A DNA stretch of 36,162 bases from UBA9630 sp043725085 (GCA_043725085.1 JAYSLY010000056.1:1-36162); one strand, 5' to 3'; shown: positions 14,732 to 24,188, counted from the first letter of the stretch. A program made the numbers and translations. The notes: a model not told the origin generated them from the sequence alone.

Positions 14732-17700
14732 CTATTTTTTGTCTTGTCTTTGAAAACCGGTTCCCGCTGGAATCAATTTTCCGATAATCACGTTTTCTTT
14801 GAGACCGCGCAGCTTGTCTTCCTTGCCCGAAACTGCCGCGTTAATGAGCACCCTGGCAGTTTCTTGGAAAGACGCAGCTGAGAGGAAACTTTCTGTTGAA
14901 AGAGCTACCTTTGTGATGCCAAGAAGGATGCGCTCGCCAGTCGCTTCTTCGCCACCTTTTTCTTTCACGCGCAAATTAGCTTCATTGAATTCATCGATTT
15001 CAAGGATGTCACCTGGCAAAAAGTCCGTGCTGCCTCCCGTGAGAACGGAAACGCGACTAAACATTTGACGCACAATCACTTCAATATGCTTGTCATTGAT
15101 GCCTTCGCCCTGTGAAGCATACACTTCCTGAATTTCACGCGTGATATAGCGATGAACATCTTCGCGTCCCATTGTGGTGTAGAGTTTTTTCAGATCAATG
15201 TGACCATCGCTAAGCTGTGTACCCTTGGACACCAAATCTCCCACGGCAACTTTCAAAGTGCTGCCGATTGAAATTTGATATTCTTTAACTACTTTTGCCG
15301 CATCAGTTGATTCAATTTTCACAATCACTGATTTGTCCGCGTTTTCAATTTCCACAACCTTTCCATCAATTTCTGAAATGATCGCTTCTCCCTTTGGAGG
15401 ACGGGCTTCAAAAATTTCTTCCACACGAGGCAGACCTTGGGTAATGTCCGATCCGGCGATACCTCCAATATGGAAGGTACGCATAGTCAGCTGGGTTCCC
15501 GGCTCACCAATTGCTTGGGCCGCCACAATTCCCACCGCTTGACCAATTTCCACCAGATGTCCTCGTCCAAGGTCCATACCATAACATTTTTGGCAAACTC
15601 CTCGCGGAGTTTTGCAAGTTGCCACGGTTCTGATTTTGATTTTTTCCGGCAGTGCTTTTTCAATCAGTTCCGCATCTTCCTTGCTCACTAATCTTCCAGC
15701 CTCCAAAACCACTTTGCCTTTGGCATCTGTAATATTTTCTGAAAGCACGCGACCAACCGCGCGACTGGCAAAATTCAATCCAAAACGATCAGAATCTTCT
15801 TTATAGATATATGCGCCTTCTTCATCATGACAATCTTCTTCGCGCACAATCACATCTTGCGCCACATCAACCAAACGTCTTGTGAGATAACCGGCGGTTG
15901 CGGTTCGAAGAGCGGTGTCAGCCATACCTTTTCTCGCTCCGTGAGTCGAGATAAAATATTCCAAAACATTCATCCCTTCTTTGAAACAACTCTTGATTGG
16001 CAGCTCAATCGTTTCTCCCGTTGGTCCCGCCATCAGACCCTTCATTCCCGCCATCTGCACAACCACCGATTCACTACCGCGAGCCTTGGAATAGACCATC
16101 GAATAGACCGGGCCTTCTTTGTCCATAGATTCGCGTACGCGATCGGTAATTTTGTTTTTCGTATCATTCCAGATTTCAATCACCTTTCCTTTGCGCTCAC
16201 CTTCAGTCAAAAGTCCCAGATTGTATTGCTTTTTGACTACATCGACTTTCTTTTCCGCGTCGTCCATAATTTCTTTTTTGTCAGTCGGCACATTAAGATC
16301 ATCCATTCCCCAACTGATACCTGATTTTGTGACAGAAGCGAATCCGAGATTTTTAATCTCATCAACAAAAACCGCCGTTGTTTCTTGTCCGCAAATTTCC
16401 AGCACTTTCGCCACCAATGCTTTGAGCTCTTTCTTGGTCATTTCGTAATTTTGATAACCAAGCTCAATTGGAATAATTTTATTAAGTTGGATTCTTCCAA
16501 TGGAAGTCTCAAGCATTTCACCATTCAAGCGCACTTGAATTTTCGCGCGTACATCTACTTGTCCTAATTCTTGGGCCATAATTGCTTCATCAGCGCTGCT
16601 AAAAACTCTTCCTTCGCCTTTGGCTCCGGCCAAAATGTGCGTGATGTAGTAGCAACCCAAAACCATATCAAGTGTTGGGGAAATAATCGGCTCTCCACTG
16701 GCCGGTTTCAAAAGATTTTTTGAAGAAAGCATCAGATTCGCACTCTCCCAACGCGCCCTGTCAGTCAGCGGCACGTGCACAGCCATCTGGTCACCATCAA
16801 AGTCAGCATTGAAAGCTGAGCAAACCATTGGGTGAATTTGAATCGCTTTGCCTTCGATTAGCACTGGCTGAAAAGCTTGAATCGACAAACGATGGAGAGT
16901 TGGGGCGCGGTTTAGAAGAACGTAATGATGAGAAATAATTTCGTCCAAGATGTCATAGGCTTCTTCTGATTCTGCTTCCACCATTTTTCCAGCGGAGCGA
17001 ACATTGTAGGCCAATTCTCTTTCAATCAGTTTATTGATAATAAAAGGTTTGAAAAGTTCAAGCGCCATTTTCTTAGGCAGTCCGCATTGATGCAATTTCA
17101 ATTTTGGCCCAACCACGATTACGCTTCGACCGGAATAGTCAACGCGTTTTCCCAGAAGATTTTGACGAAAACGTCCTTGCTTGCCTTTTAAGGTGTCAGC
17201 AAGTGATTTCAAAGCTCTTCTTTGTCCCGTTGACGCAGCCACGCTCACTTGTGATTTTCGTGCACTGTTGTCAAAAAGAGCATCAACCGCTTCTTGCAGC
17301 ATGCGTTTTTCATTGCGCGTAATCACCTCCGGCGCACCGATTTCCATCAGTTTTTTCAACCGATTATTACGATTGATAATCCGGCGATAGAGATCATTAA
17401 TGTCCGATGTCGCAAAACGTCCGCCATCCAGTGCCACCATCGGGCGAAGATCCGGCGGGATAACTGGAATAACCACTGGCAGCATCCATTCCGGTTTCAA
17501 TTTGGCATTAACCAAACCATTAAGAAGTTTGATGCGCTTCATCACTTTTTTCTTATCCGCAATTTCCTCTTCACCTTCCAGCATCTCTCTGAATTTTTTA
17601 ATTTCTTCCTCCATATTCAACTCTTCCAATAACTTACGGATTGCTTCCGCGCCAATTCCAGCCGTAAAAACCTGTCCGTAACGTGAAGATAAATTAAAAT

Positions 17701-18331
17701 ACTCGATTTCCGAAATAATTTGATATTTGCGAAGACTCTTTAACTCTTCCTTGGAACTGCGATAAATTTCTTTGAGTCCTTCCAGTTTTGTTCGCTTCTT
17801 TTCTTCGTCATCTTGAAAATTTTTCTCAAGTTCCTTTTGCTTGGATTTGACTTCTTGCTCAATTTGCGCCAAAGCCTTTTCCTTTTCCGCCTCGTCTACG
17901 CTCAAAACCACATAGCTCGAAAAATAAATTACGCGCTCCAAATCTTGCACGCCCATTCCAAGCGCAAGACCAATTTTTGATGGCACGCCACGCAAAAACC
18001 AAATATGCGAAACCGGCACAGCCAATTTGATGTGCCCCATTCTCTCGCGACGAACAACACTCCGCGTCACTTCGACTCCGCACTTATCGCAAACGATGCC
18101 CTTATAGCGGATGCGTTTGTATTTTCCGCAATAACATTCCCAGTCCCGCGAAGGTCCAAAAATCTTTTCGCAAAAAAGTCCATCTTTTTCATAGCGCTGA
18201 GTGCGATAATTGATTGTCTCAGGCTTAGTGACTTCTCCATTGGACCAGTCCAAAATTTCCGCCGGGCTCGCAACTTTGAGACGCACGCTCGAGAAGTTGC
18301 TGGTCTTGGTATTAGTAATTGAATCCATCAT
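14732..18331 (-). CDS. rpoC: RNA polymerase beta' subunit
   Basis: 1199 aa, close to the compact Gram-positive/CPR length. Forms the catalytic cleft with the beta subunit. N-terminal zinc ribbon (CYCGKYKRIRYKG then CDKCG, residues about 66-85), the active-site NADFDGDQMA near residue 510 with the three Mg-binding Asp, and a second zinc site (CKTPRGVCQKC) near 910. The bridge-helix/trigger-loop region contains GEPGTQLTMRTFHIGG. Start at the first of two ATG (18331 or 18328); no Shine-Dalgarno is visible. Lies 270 nt downstream of rpoB; the gap holds a 150-nt palindrome. Confidence 0.99.
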   Translation of the reverse strand: MMDSITNTKTSNFSSVRLKVASPAEILDWSNGEVTKPETINYRTQRYEKDGLFCEKIFGPSRDWECYCGKYKRIRYKGIVCDKCGVEVTRSVVRRERMGHIKLAVPVSHIWFLRGVPSKIGLALGMGVQDLERVIYFSSYVVLSVDEAEKEKALAQIEQEVKSKQKELEKNFQDDEEKKRTKLEGLKEIYRSSKEELKSLRKYQIISEIEYFNLSSRYGQVFTAGIGAEAIRKLLEELNMEEEIKKFREMLEGEEEIADKKKVMKRIKLLNGLVNAKLKPEWMLPVVIPVIPPDLRPMVALDGGRFATSDINDLYRRIINRNNRLKKLMEIGAPEVITRNEKRMLQEAVDALFDNSARKSQVSVAASTGQRRALKSLADTLKGKQGRFRQNLLGKRVDYSGRSVIVVGPKLKLHQCGLPKKMALELFKPFIINKLIERELAYNVRSAGKMVEAESEEAYDILDEIISHHYVLLNRAPTLHRLSIQAFQPVLIEGKAIQIHPMVCSAFNADFDGDQMAVHVPLTDRARWESANLMLSSKNLLKPASGEPIISPTLDMVLGCYYITHILAGAKGEGRVFSSADEAIMAQELGQVDVRAKIQVRLNGEMLETSIGRIQLNKIIPIELGYQNYEMTKKELKALVAKVLEICGQETTAVFVDEIKNLGFASVTKSGISWGMDDLNVPTDKKEIMDDAEKKVDVVKKQYNLGLLTEGERKGKVIEIWNDTKNKITDRVRESMDKEGPVYSMVYSKARGSESVVVQMAGMKGLMAGPTGETIELPIKSCFKEGMNVLEYFISTHGARKGMADTALRTATAGYLTRRLVDVAQDVIVREEDCHDEEGAYIYKEDSDRFGLNFASRAVGRVLSENITDAKGKVVLEAGRLVSKEDAELIEKALPEKIKIRTVATCKTPRGVCQKCYGMDLGRGHLVEIGQAVGIVAAQAIGEPGTQLTMRTFHIGGIAGSDITQGLPRVEEIFEARPPKGEAIISEIDGKVVEIENADKSVIVKIESTDAAKVVKEYQISIGSTLKVAVGDLVSKGTQLSDGHIDLKKLYTTMGREDVHRYITREIQEVYASQGEGINDKHIEVIVRQMFSRVSVLTGGSTDFLPGDILEIDEFNEANLRVKEKGGEEATGERILLGITKVALSTESFLSAASFQETARVLINAAVSGKEDKLRGLKENVIIGKLIPAGTGFQRQDKK

Positions 18332-18439
18332 ATTGAGATTGGTAATCGGCTAGTTCGCAATGTGGTGAAAATATTTTTTTCTCCCGCTATTGCAATTTGC
18401 CAATCACTTTAAAAAAAATTTTAGGTCTAAATTTTAGGC

Positions 18440-18589
18440 ACTGTAACAAAATAATTTGCGCGGTCCGTGCTCAGGTTTGCGTCAGATTTGTCCAAAAAAT
18501 TTTGAGGAATATCGGGATATTGTGAGAAATTTTTTGGGCAAAGACGGCGTAAAGGTGAGTGCGAAATGTGTAAATTATTTTGTTACAGT
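18440..18589. repeat. 150-nt gapless palindrome between rpoB and rpoC
   Basis: Bases 18440-18512 pair with 18589-18517 in strict register around a CGGG loop (18513-18516). The outer 18 bp are perfect (ACTGTAACAAAATAATTT). Inside are further blocks, including 13 consecutive pairs at 18490-18502. By hand count 63 of 73 positions pair on the plus strand if G-U is allowed, with ten G-U pairs and no bulges. Most of the deviations are G-U when read as plus-strand RNA and A-C when read as minus-strand RNA. It may be a mobile palindromic element, an RNA processing site for the operon, or an antisense RNA. Confidence 0.85.
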
Positions 18590-18601
18590 AACGTAGTCTT
18601 A

Positions 18602-21600
18602 CTAAATACTTTCGTCATCCTGATTCACTTTTGCCTCATCCACATCAACATTACCATCAACACTCGTTTCATTCAGCTCAACATTAAGACCGAGTCCTTT
18701 GAGTTCACTGACAAGCACATGAAAGGAAGCCGGCACATTCGGACTCTTGATTTGGTCGCCTTTGATGATCGACTCATAAGCCTTGGAGCGTCCCATCTGA
18801 TCATCTGATTTAATCGTCAACATTTCTTGCAGCGTGTAGGATGCGCCATAACCTTCCAGCGCCCATACTTCCATTTCTCCAAAACGCTGTCCTCCGAATT
18901 GCGCTTTTCCTCCCAAGGGTTGTTGCGTAATCAAAGAATATGGTCCGATCGAACGCATATGAATCTTGTCATCCACCAAATGGTGAAGTTTCATCACATA
19001 CATCACACCGACTGTCGATTCATTATCAAACATTTCTCCTGTTCGACCATTTACTAATTTTACTTTTCCACTGACAGGCAAATTGGCTTTTTTCAATTCT
19101 TCCTTGATTTGCGCTTCGGTCACTCCTTCCAAGGCAGGTGTTGCCGCTTTGTAGCCGAGTTTTAGCGCAGCCCAACCAAGATGTGTTTCCAAAATTTGTC
19201 CAATGTTCATACGTGAGGCCACGCCAAGCGGATTGAGAATCATGTCGACTGGAGTTCCGTCCGGCAAATATGGCATATCTTCCACCGGAGCGATGCGTGA
19301 AATCACACCTTTATTTCCATGGCGTCCTGCCAATTTGTCTCCTACGGAGATTTTTTTCAACTGTGCCACAGATACTTGAATTTGCTGAATCACACCAGTA
19401 GAAAGCTTATCGCCTTGTTCACGAGAAAAGATTTTGATATCCACCACTTTTCCATATTCTCCATGAGGAAGATAGAGCGAGCTGTCCTTGACGTCTCTTG
19501 ATTTTTCTCCAAAAATTGCTCGCAGCAGTCTTTCTTCGCTCGTTAGATCGCCCTCGCCTTTTGGTGAAATTTTTCCCACCAAAATATCCCCGGAAGCCAC
19601 TTCAGCACCAATCACAATAATTCCGGTTTCATCAAGATTTTTGAGACGCTCTTCTCCAATATTTGGAATATCACGTGTAATGAGTTCCGGCCCAAGCTTA
19701 GTGTCGCGCACGTCGATTGAAAAATCTTCAATATGAATTGAGCTATAGCGATCATCCTGTACTAATTTTTCAGAGATAATAATCGCGTCTTCATAGTTTG
19801 AACCTTCCCATGGAATGAAAGCCACGACAATATTTTGTCCCAGTGAAAGTTCGCCATGATCCGTTGAAGCACCGTCAGCCAATAGCTGTCCTTTTTTTAC
19901 CATATCACCTTTTGCCACACGCGGCACCTGATTCATAGAAGTAAAGGCATTGGATTTCACAAAACTTTGCAAGTGATAATCACGCTTCAGATAAGGCTTC
20001 TTTGCTCCAACCGGGGCTTCTTCTTTGATGATAATATGATCAGCGTCTACTTCAGTCACCTCTCCCGCGGCGCGTGCCACCACAACTTGTCCCGAATCAA
20101 CCGCAGCCTTGTCTTCAATGCCTGTTCCAACGAGCGGAGCTTGCGGCTTCACGCAAGAGACGGCCTGACGTTGCATATTTGAACCCATGAGCGCACGATT
20201 GGCATCATCGTGTTCCAAAAACGGAATGAGTGAAGTTGCCACGGAAATACATTGTTTGGCGGATACATCGATGTAGTCCAACTTAGTCGCTTCAATTTCA
20301 GTTGTGTTACCTTTTACTCTGGCACCGACTACTTCATCCAAAATATTACCATGTTCGTCAATGTTAATTCCGGCATGGGTAATATTCTTGCGATCCTCAA
20401 TGGTCGCATTAATATAGTCAATATCATGACTGACAAACGGTTTGACTTTGATGGTTTTTGCCTTGGATTTGGCAACCTTTTTGGCATTTTCTTCATTCAA
20501 AAGCGTTCCGGTAGCAACGCCAGCGACTGCTTCGTCCAAAATTCGGTTCACCAATTTTTCTTCATTATTTTCTACTTCCTTGCAGACTCGCAAATATGGA
20601 GTCTCTAAAAATCCATATTGATTGATTTTTGTATATGTCGCCAAATGCCCCACAAGACCAATATTTGGTCCTTCAGGCGTTTCCACCGGGCAAATGCGGC
20701 CATAGTGGGAATGATGCACGTCACGCACTTCAAAGCCAGCCCGCTCACGTGTGAGCCCGCCTGGTCCCATCGCACTGATGCGACGCTTGTGCTCAAGTTC
20801 CGCCAAAGGATTTACTTGGTCCATAAACTGAGAAAGTTGAGAACTGGCAAAAAATTCTTTGATTGAAGCGGCAATCGGACGTGAGTTGACCAATTGTCCC
20901 GGCACAACCGTTTCCATGTCACATGTGCTCATTCTGTCTTTGATATTTCGCACGGTTCTGGCAAAGCCAACACGCAGCTTGTTTTGCACAAGCTCTCCGA
21001 CCGAGCGGACACGCCTGTTTCCCAGGTGGTCAATATCATCCGCAACCGCCATTGGATCATTATTAAGGCGAATAATTTCTTTGATGATACGAATCAAATC
21101 ATCATGTGTGAGCACGCGGTGCAATTCGTCATTCGGCGCTTCGACTTCCAATCTTTGGTTCAAACGATATCGTCCTACTGCGCCAAAGTCATATTTTTCA
21201 AAACTAAAAAACATCGAATCAATTACTTGTTTCGCGTTTGATTCCGTTGCCAAATCTCCCGGACGGATTCTCTTGTAGACTTCTTTGTAGCCCTCTCCTT
21301 GATTTTTAGCAATATCTTTTTTGATCGTTTCTTCAATGAAAGAAACTTCTCCCTTATCGACATCTTTGAAAATCTCCATCAACTTTGCATCCGTAGCATA
21401 GCCAAAAGCTCGTAGGAGTGATGTGATGGCCACTTTTCTTTTGCGATCAATTTTGACATAAATTGCGCCCTCAGTGTCTGTTTCAATTTCGAGCCACGCT
21501 CCGCGATTAGGAATAATTTTTGCACCAAAAAGCTTCTTGCCTTTTTGATAGTCCATCGAGAAAAACACGCCGGGGCTGCGGATAATTTGACTCACCACAA

Positions 21601-22039
21601 CTCTTTCGACACCGTTGATGATGAAAGTTCCGCGATCAGTCATCAGCGGAAAGTCTCCCAAGTAGATTTCCTGCTCCTTCACTTCTCCCGTTTTTTTGAT
21701 GAGCAGTTGCGCTTTGCAGCGTAGTGGCGCTTCATAGGAAATATTTTTGTTCTTCGCCACAACTTCATTATATTTCGGCTCGTCCAAATAGTATTCTTTG
21801 AAAGACAACTCCAGATCTTTTTCCGTGAAATCCACAATCGGATTGACTTCATCCAAAAGCTCCTTGAGACCTTTTTCCATGAGCCAGTTATAGGAGTTCA
21901 TCTGAACCTCAATCAAGTTTGGCAAAGATACCATGGACATTGATTTAAAAAATTTCCTCTTGGACAGAGACGACTGCGCACCAAAGGCATCTTTCACCTT
22001 TAAACTCTTGGAGTCTTTAAGCATACAAATATCGCTCAT
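18602..22039 (-). CDS. rpoB: RNA polymerase beta subunit
   Basis: About 1145 aa. The N-terminal part has VSLPNLIEVQMNSYNWLME. The rifampicin-region sequence SSQLSQFMDQVNPLAELEHKRRISAMGPGG lies around residue 400, followed by HYGRICPVETPEGPNIGLVG. GDKLAGRHGNKGVISR and FGGQRFGEMEVWALEGYGA are near the C-terminus. The drug-contact Asp, His and Ser appear in normal form. I place the start at the ATG 22039. A TTG at 22057 (MGNNKAMSD) is the alternative, with a weak GGGTGAG nearby. The C-terminus is short and acidic. Followed by the palindrome and rpoC. Confidence 0.98.
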   Translation of the reverse strand: MSDICMLKDSKSLKVKDAFGAQSSLSKRKFFKSMSMVSLPNLIEVQMNSYNWLMEKGLKELLDEVNPIVDFTEKDLELSFKEYYLDEPKYNEVVAKNKNISYEAPLRCKAQLLIKKTGEVKEQEIYLGDFPLMTDRGTFIINGVERVVVSQIIRSPGVFFSMDYQKGKKLFGAKIIPNRGAWLEIETDTEGAIYVKIDRKRKVAITSLLRAFGYATDAKLMEIFKDVDKGEVSFIEETIKKDIAKNQGEGYKEVYKRIRPGDLATESNAKQVIDSMFFSFEKYDFGAVGRYRLNQRLEVEAPNDELHRVLTHDDLIRIIKEIIRLNNDPMAVADDIDHLGNRRVRSVGELVQNKLRVGFARTVRNIKDRMSTCDMETVVPGQLVNSRPIAASIKEFFASSQLSQFMDQVNPLAELEHKRRISAMGPGGLTRERAGFEVRDVHHSHYGRICPVETPEGPNIGLVGHLATYTKINQYGFLETPYLRVCKEVENNEEKLVNRILDEAVAGVATGTLLNEENAKKVAKSKAKTIKVKPFVSHDIDYINATIEDRKNITHAGINIDEHGNILDEVVGARVKGNTTEIEATKLDYIDVSAKQCISVATSLIPFLEHDDANRALMGSNMQRQAVSCVKPQAPLVGTGIEDKAAVDSGQVVVARAAGEVTEVDADHIIIKEEAPVGAKKPYLKRDYHLQSFVKSNAFTSMNQVPRVAKGDMVKKGQLLADGASTDHGELSLGQNIVVAFIPWEGSNYEDAIIISEKLVQDDRYSSIHIEDFSIDVRDTKLGPELITRDIPNIGEERLKNLDETGIIVIGAEVASGDILVGKISPKGEGDLTSEERLLRAIFGEKSRDVKDSSLYLPHGEYGKVVDIKIFSREQGDKLSTGVIQQIQVSVAQLKKISVGDKLAGRHGNKGVISRIAPVEDMPYLPDGTPVDMILNPLGVASRMNIGQILETHLGWAALKLGYKAATPALEGVTEAQIKEELKKANLPVSGKVKLVNGRTGEMFDNESTVGVMYVMKLHHLVDDKIHMRSIGPYSLITQQPLGGKAQFGGQRFGEMEVWALEGYGASYTLQEMLTIKSDDQMGRSKAYESIIKGDQIKSPNVPASFHVLVSELKGLGLNVELNETSVDGNVDVDEAKVNQDDESI

Positions 22040-22116
22040 TGCCTTATTATTTCCCAATTCTCACCCGAGAAATAATAATTTAAATGAGATTATATTAAAG
22101 TATTAAATTTACCTAA

Positions 22117-22144
22117 ATAATATTGTTTTTATCCAAAATTTCAA
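22117..22144 (-). promoter_or_regulatory. Promoter region of rpoB
   Basis: TTGAAA (22144-22139), 16 nt, TATTAT (22122-22117). A second -10, TATAAT (22094-22089), lies nearer the gene but lacks a good -35. Upstream (22145-22330) are a GGGGC/GCCCC hairpin near 22175-22190 and a CCGCTA/TAGCGG hairpin. The latter is enclosed by GCACAACT/AGTTGTGC arms (about 22238-22312) and may end the preceding transcript. Confidence 0.55.
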
Positions 22145-22331
22145 ATCCCCCGTAAAATCGCAAAGCGACCACGGGGCAAGCCCCGCAAGACGGAGAGGTT
22201 ATTTTTTCACCAAAGAAAGCGTTAAAATCAGTATTGCACAACTTCGAAAATAAAGCAAGCCACCCGCTATTTTCTTAGCGGACGCAAAAATTTACAAAAG
22301 TATAGTTGTGCTTTTTTTCATTACAATCATA

Positions 22332-22640
22332 TCATACACTATGCGGTAAATTGATGTCAAATTTTTTTTGACTTTTCTCTTTTTTGGTCCAATCAAAAGC
22401 ATTTTTCATCGCTTCGGCAATCCGCCTGGAAGTGAAGGTATCACCCAAATCCGTGTCCACTTCCACTTTTTCTATATCACCTGTTGTTAATTTGTTTTTC
22501 TTGAGCAGCGCGTCAAAATGAGGTAATAATTTTTCCGAAATATTCTCCTCGGGCGTAAAAACAACCTCATCCAGCACTTTTTGGCCATCCTTGAGGATCA
22601 ATTTGGTTATTTTATTTTTGATTTCGATGATAATTTGCAT
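22332..22640 (-). CDS. TsaB-like short protein
   Basis: 102 aa. The stretch SEKLLPHFDALLKKNKLTTGDIEKVEV followed by GDTFTSRRIAEAMKNAFDW aligns with the N-terminal half of TsaB. There the pattern is LLP.I..LL....L...DI..I.V..GPGSFTGLRIG...A.GLA. TsaB is the non-catalytic partner in t6A tRNA modification. This protein lacks the GPGSFTG glycines and the C-terminal domain, so it is a reduced relative. Start ATG at 22640, 7 nt after the amidase gene, so the two are probably co-transcribed. Confidence 0.6.
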   Translation of the reverse strand: MQIIIEIKNKITKLILKDGQKVLDEVVFTPEENISEKLLPHFDALLKKNKLTTGDIEKVEVDTDLGDTFTSRRIAEAMKNAFDWTKKEKSQKKFDINLPHSV

Positions 22641-22647
22641 AATTATA

Positions 22648-23448
22648 TTACTTCAATTTATTCCACTCAAAATTCCACGGGTCGTCCTTTCTTTCCGGCG
22701 CAATTTGATTGTGACCAAGAACTGCTGTTATCCCATATTTCCCTTTTAAATCCACAATTAGCAGTTTTAATGCGTCATATTGCTCTTGAGTCAACTTGTC
22801 TTTTTTCGTTGTGAGCATTTCGATGCCGATAGAAAAATTATTCACCCCCGTGCGACCGTCCGGCATTGTGCTATCTCCTGCATGATAGGCGATATTTTGA
22901 TCCACGACAAGTCGGCTTACTTGGCCTTTTCGATCAATGAGGTAATGCGGTGAGACGCCATAGGACTTATATTCTGCGATCACCCCACTCACCGAATATG
23001 GATCCGAACCAAGCGCATCATAGGAAGAATGGATGATGATCGTGTCAATTTTTCGCCCCGAAGACTTTTGAAAACCCCATGAAACCAGCCGATTTGTGAT
23101 GGATAATTTAGTTGTTTTTGACGTTTCCGCGTCATTTGAACTCGTCGGACTATCTGAGTTTGCAGCATTTTTTGAAATCTCATCCGGCTGGCTACTTGCG
23201 CCACTATCTTCCGCCACGCCACCCCGCAGATCCTCAGCAGAGGAGGCTGGCGAAAGCGGGTCAACATTATCCGTAATTTCAACCTGATCAGCATTATCAT
23301 TTCGAGCCGCTTCTTGCTCTTGCTTTTGCAAAAGATCAAGTTGCACCTTTTTCCTGCTGCTAAAGATACGGAAATAAAAAAGCGCCCCAATCAAAATCAA
23401 CACCACCACCCCAAGACTAGCTTTTTTAATTTCATTGCCTTTCTCCAT
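22648..23448 (-). CDS. Membrane-anchored N-acetylmuramoyl-L-alanine amidase (amidase_2)
   Basis: 266 aa. One N-terminal membrane helix (residues 11-28, GVVVLILIGALFYFRIF) is followed by a low-complexity Ser/Asp/Glu linker (50-115) and an amidase_2/PGRP domain. That domain contains IDTIIIHSSYDAL with the first zinc His near 142, VSPHYLIDRKGQVSRLV, IAYHAGDS near 187 and LGHNQIAPERKDDPW near 245-259 with the last zinc His. Cleaves the MurNAc-L-Ala bond in peptidoglycan; acts outside the membrane. The ATG is 6 nt after an extended -10 box, so the mRNA is probably leaderless. Confidence 0.92.
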   Translation of the reverse strand: MEKGNEIKKASLGVVVLILIGALFYFRIFSSRKKVQLDLLQKQEQEAARNDNADQVEITDNVDPLSPASSAEDLRGGVAEDSGASSQPDEISKNAANSDSPTSSNDAETSKTTKLSITNRLVSWGFQKSSGRKIDTIIIHSSYDALGSDPYSVSGVIAEYKSYGVSPHYLIDRKGQVSRLVVDQNIAYHAGDSTMPDGRTGVNNFSIGIEMLTTKKDKLTQEQYDALKLLIVDLKGKYGITAVLGHNQIAPERKDDPWNFEWNKLK

Positions 23449-23454
23449 ATTTTT

Positions 23455-23463
23455 ATTCTAGCA
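23455..23463 (-). promoter_or_regulatory. Extended -10 promoter of the amidase
   Basis: TGCTAGAAT on the minus strand (-10 box TAGAAT, 23460-23455), exactly 6 nt before the ATG. The same TATGCTAGAAT string occurs before the gene at 24233. Confidence 0.6.
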
Positions 23464-23483
23464 TATTTCTCCAGAAAAAAAGC

Positions 23484-23515
23484 AAGGGAGCTAATTTCGC
23501 CAAATCAGCTCCCTT
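23484..23515 (-). terminator. Terminator after the 49-aa membrane protein
   Basis: Stem AAGGGAGCT/AGCTCCCTT (23484-23492 with 23507-23515), followed on the minus strand by GC and a long T-run. Confidence 0.8.
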
Positions 23516-23547
23516 TTATGTTTTTGCCCCTTGCGGGAGTTTAGCTC

Positions 23548-23697
23548 TCAATTGATTTTCCCTTTGCCAATCATATGCAATCTCACCCCTCCTGCCCGCA
23601 TATCAAAAATCTTTCCCGGATAATAATTGCAGATGTGCCAAAACCAAACACTCCCGATCAAGACAATCAATCCAAAAACTAAACCAATTATTTGCAA
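23548..23697 (-). CDS. Small membrane protein, 49 aa, TTG start
   Basis: TTG at 23697, 7 nt after a strong GAGGAGG site; TGA at 23550-23548. One membrane helix (residues 3-20, IIGLVFGLIVLIGSVWFW), then ICNYYPGKIFDMRAGGVRLHMIGKGKIN, a basic tail. Unknown function; the tight ribosome site, hydrophobic helix and terminator just downstream support a real gene. Probably co-transcribed with the 60-aa protein upstream, unless the terminator at 23823-23850 separates them. Confidence 0.7.
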   Translation of the reverse strand: MQIIGLVFGLIVLIGSVWFWHICNYYPGKIFDMRAGGVRLHMIGKGKIN

Positions 23698-23822
23698 AGA
23701 ACTCACCTCCTCTCTGCCTGCTAATTGTTAGCAAATTAACCAAACAACCTAATCTAAAAACCCTATCACCCTTTTTGAAATCTGTAAAATTTTTTTAACT
23801 TTAGAAAATTGCCATCATAAAA

Positions 23823-23850
23823 GGGGGTTCTGGTTTCCAGAAAGCCCCCT
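23823..23850 (-). terminator. Terminator after the 60-aa membrane protein
   Basis: GGGGG..CTGG / CCAG...CCCCC stem (about 23823-23850) with an internal mismatch. A T-run follows on the plus side and a shorter one on the minus side. Confidence 0.6.
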
Positions 23851-23877
23851 CGTATTTTTTCATCTCGCGCCCTAGGT

Positions 23878-24060
23878 TCAGGGCGATTTGAGTTTTCCTC
23901 GCGCCATAACTTCATAGCGCTCAATTTTTTCCATCGTCGCGACCTTCTCGGGCAAATTAACCCTCGCCCGAGTAACAAAATAGCCCACTACAATGGATGT
24001 CGCCACAAAGGCGACAAAACAAATCACATAAAAAAAACTACTACTCCCTCTTTTTTCCAT
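23878..24060 (-). CDS. Small membrane protein, 60 aa
   Basis: ATG at 24060 follows AAAGGAG at 7 nt. One membrane helix (residues 8-29, SFFYVICFVAFVATSIVVGYF), then a basic and acidic tail VTRARVNLPEKVATMEKIERYEV. No recognised family. Own promoter at 24108-24136. Confidence 0.75.
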   Translation of the reverse strand: MEKRGSSSFFYVICFVAFVATSIVVGYFVTRARVNLPEKVATMEKIERYEVMARGKLKSP

Positions 24061-24107
24061 CTGCTGTCTCCTTTTTTTGGTTTATTTTCTATTTAACTAA
24101 TCAAGCA

Positions 24108-24136
24108 ACCATAGCATTTTTTAGGCGATATGTCAA
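24108..24136 (-). promoter_or_regulatory. Promoter of the 60-aa protein
   Basis: TTGACA (24136-24131), 17 nt, TATGGT (24113-24108). Confidence 0.75.
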
Positions 24137-24188
24137 TGGCTGGATTTTGGGGCTTTATTTAGGATGTTTTCCTCTTTTTAAAAATCTA

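Noticed and set aside
14799..21278. Many plus-strand ORFs across rpoB and rpoC
   Set aside because: They are antisense shadows of the two polymerase genes with no recognisable domains.
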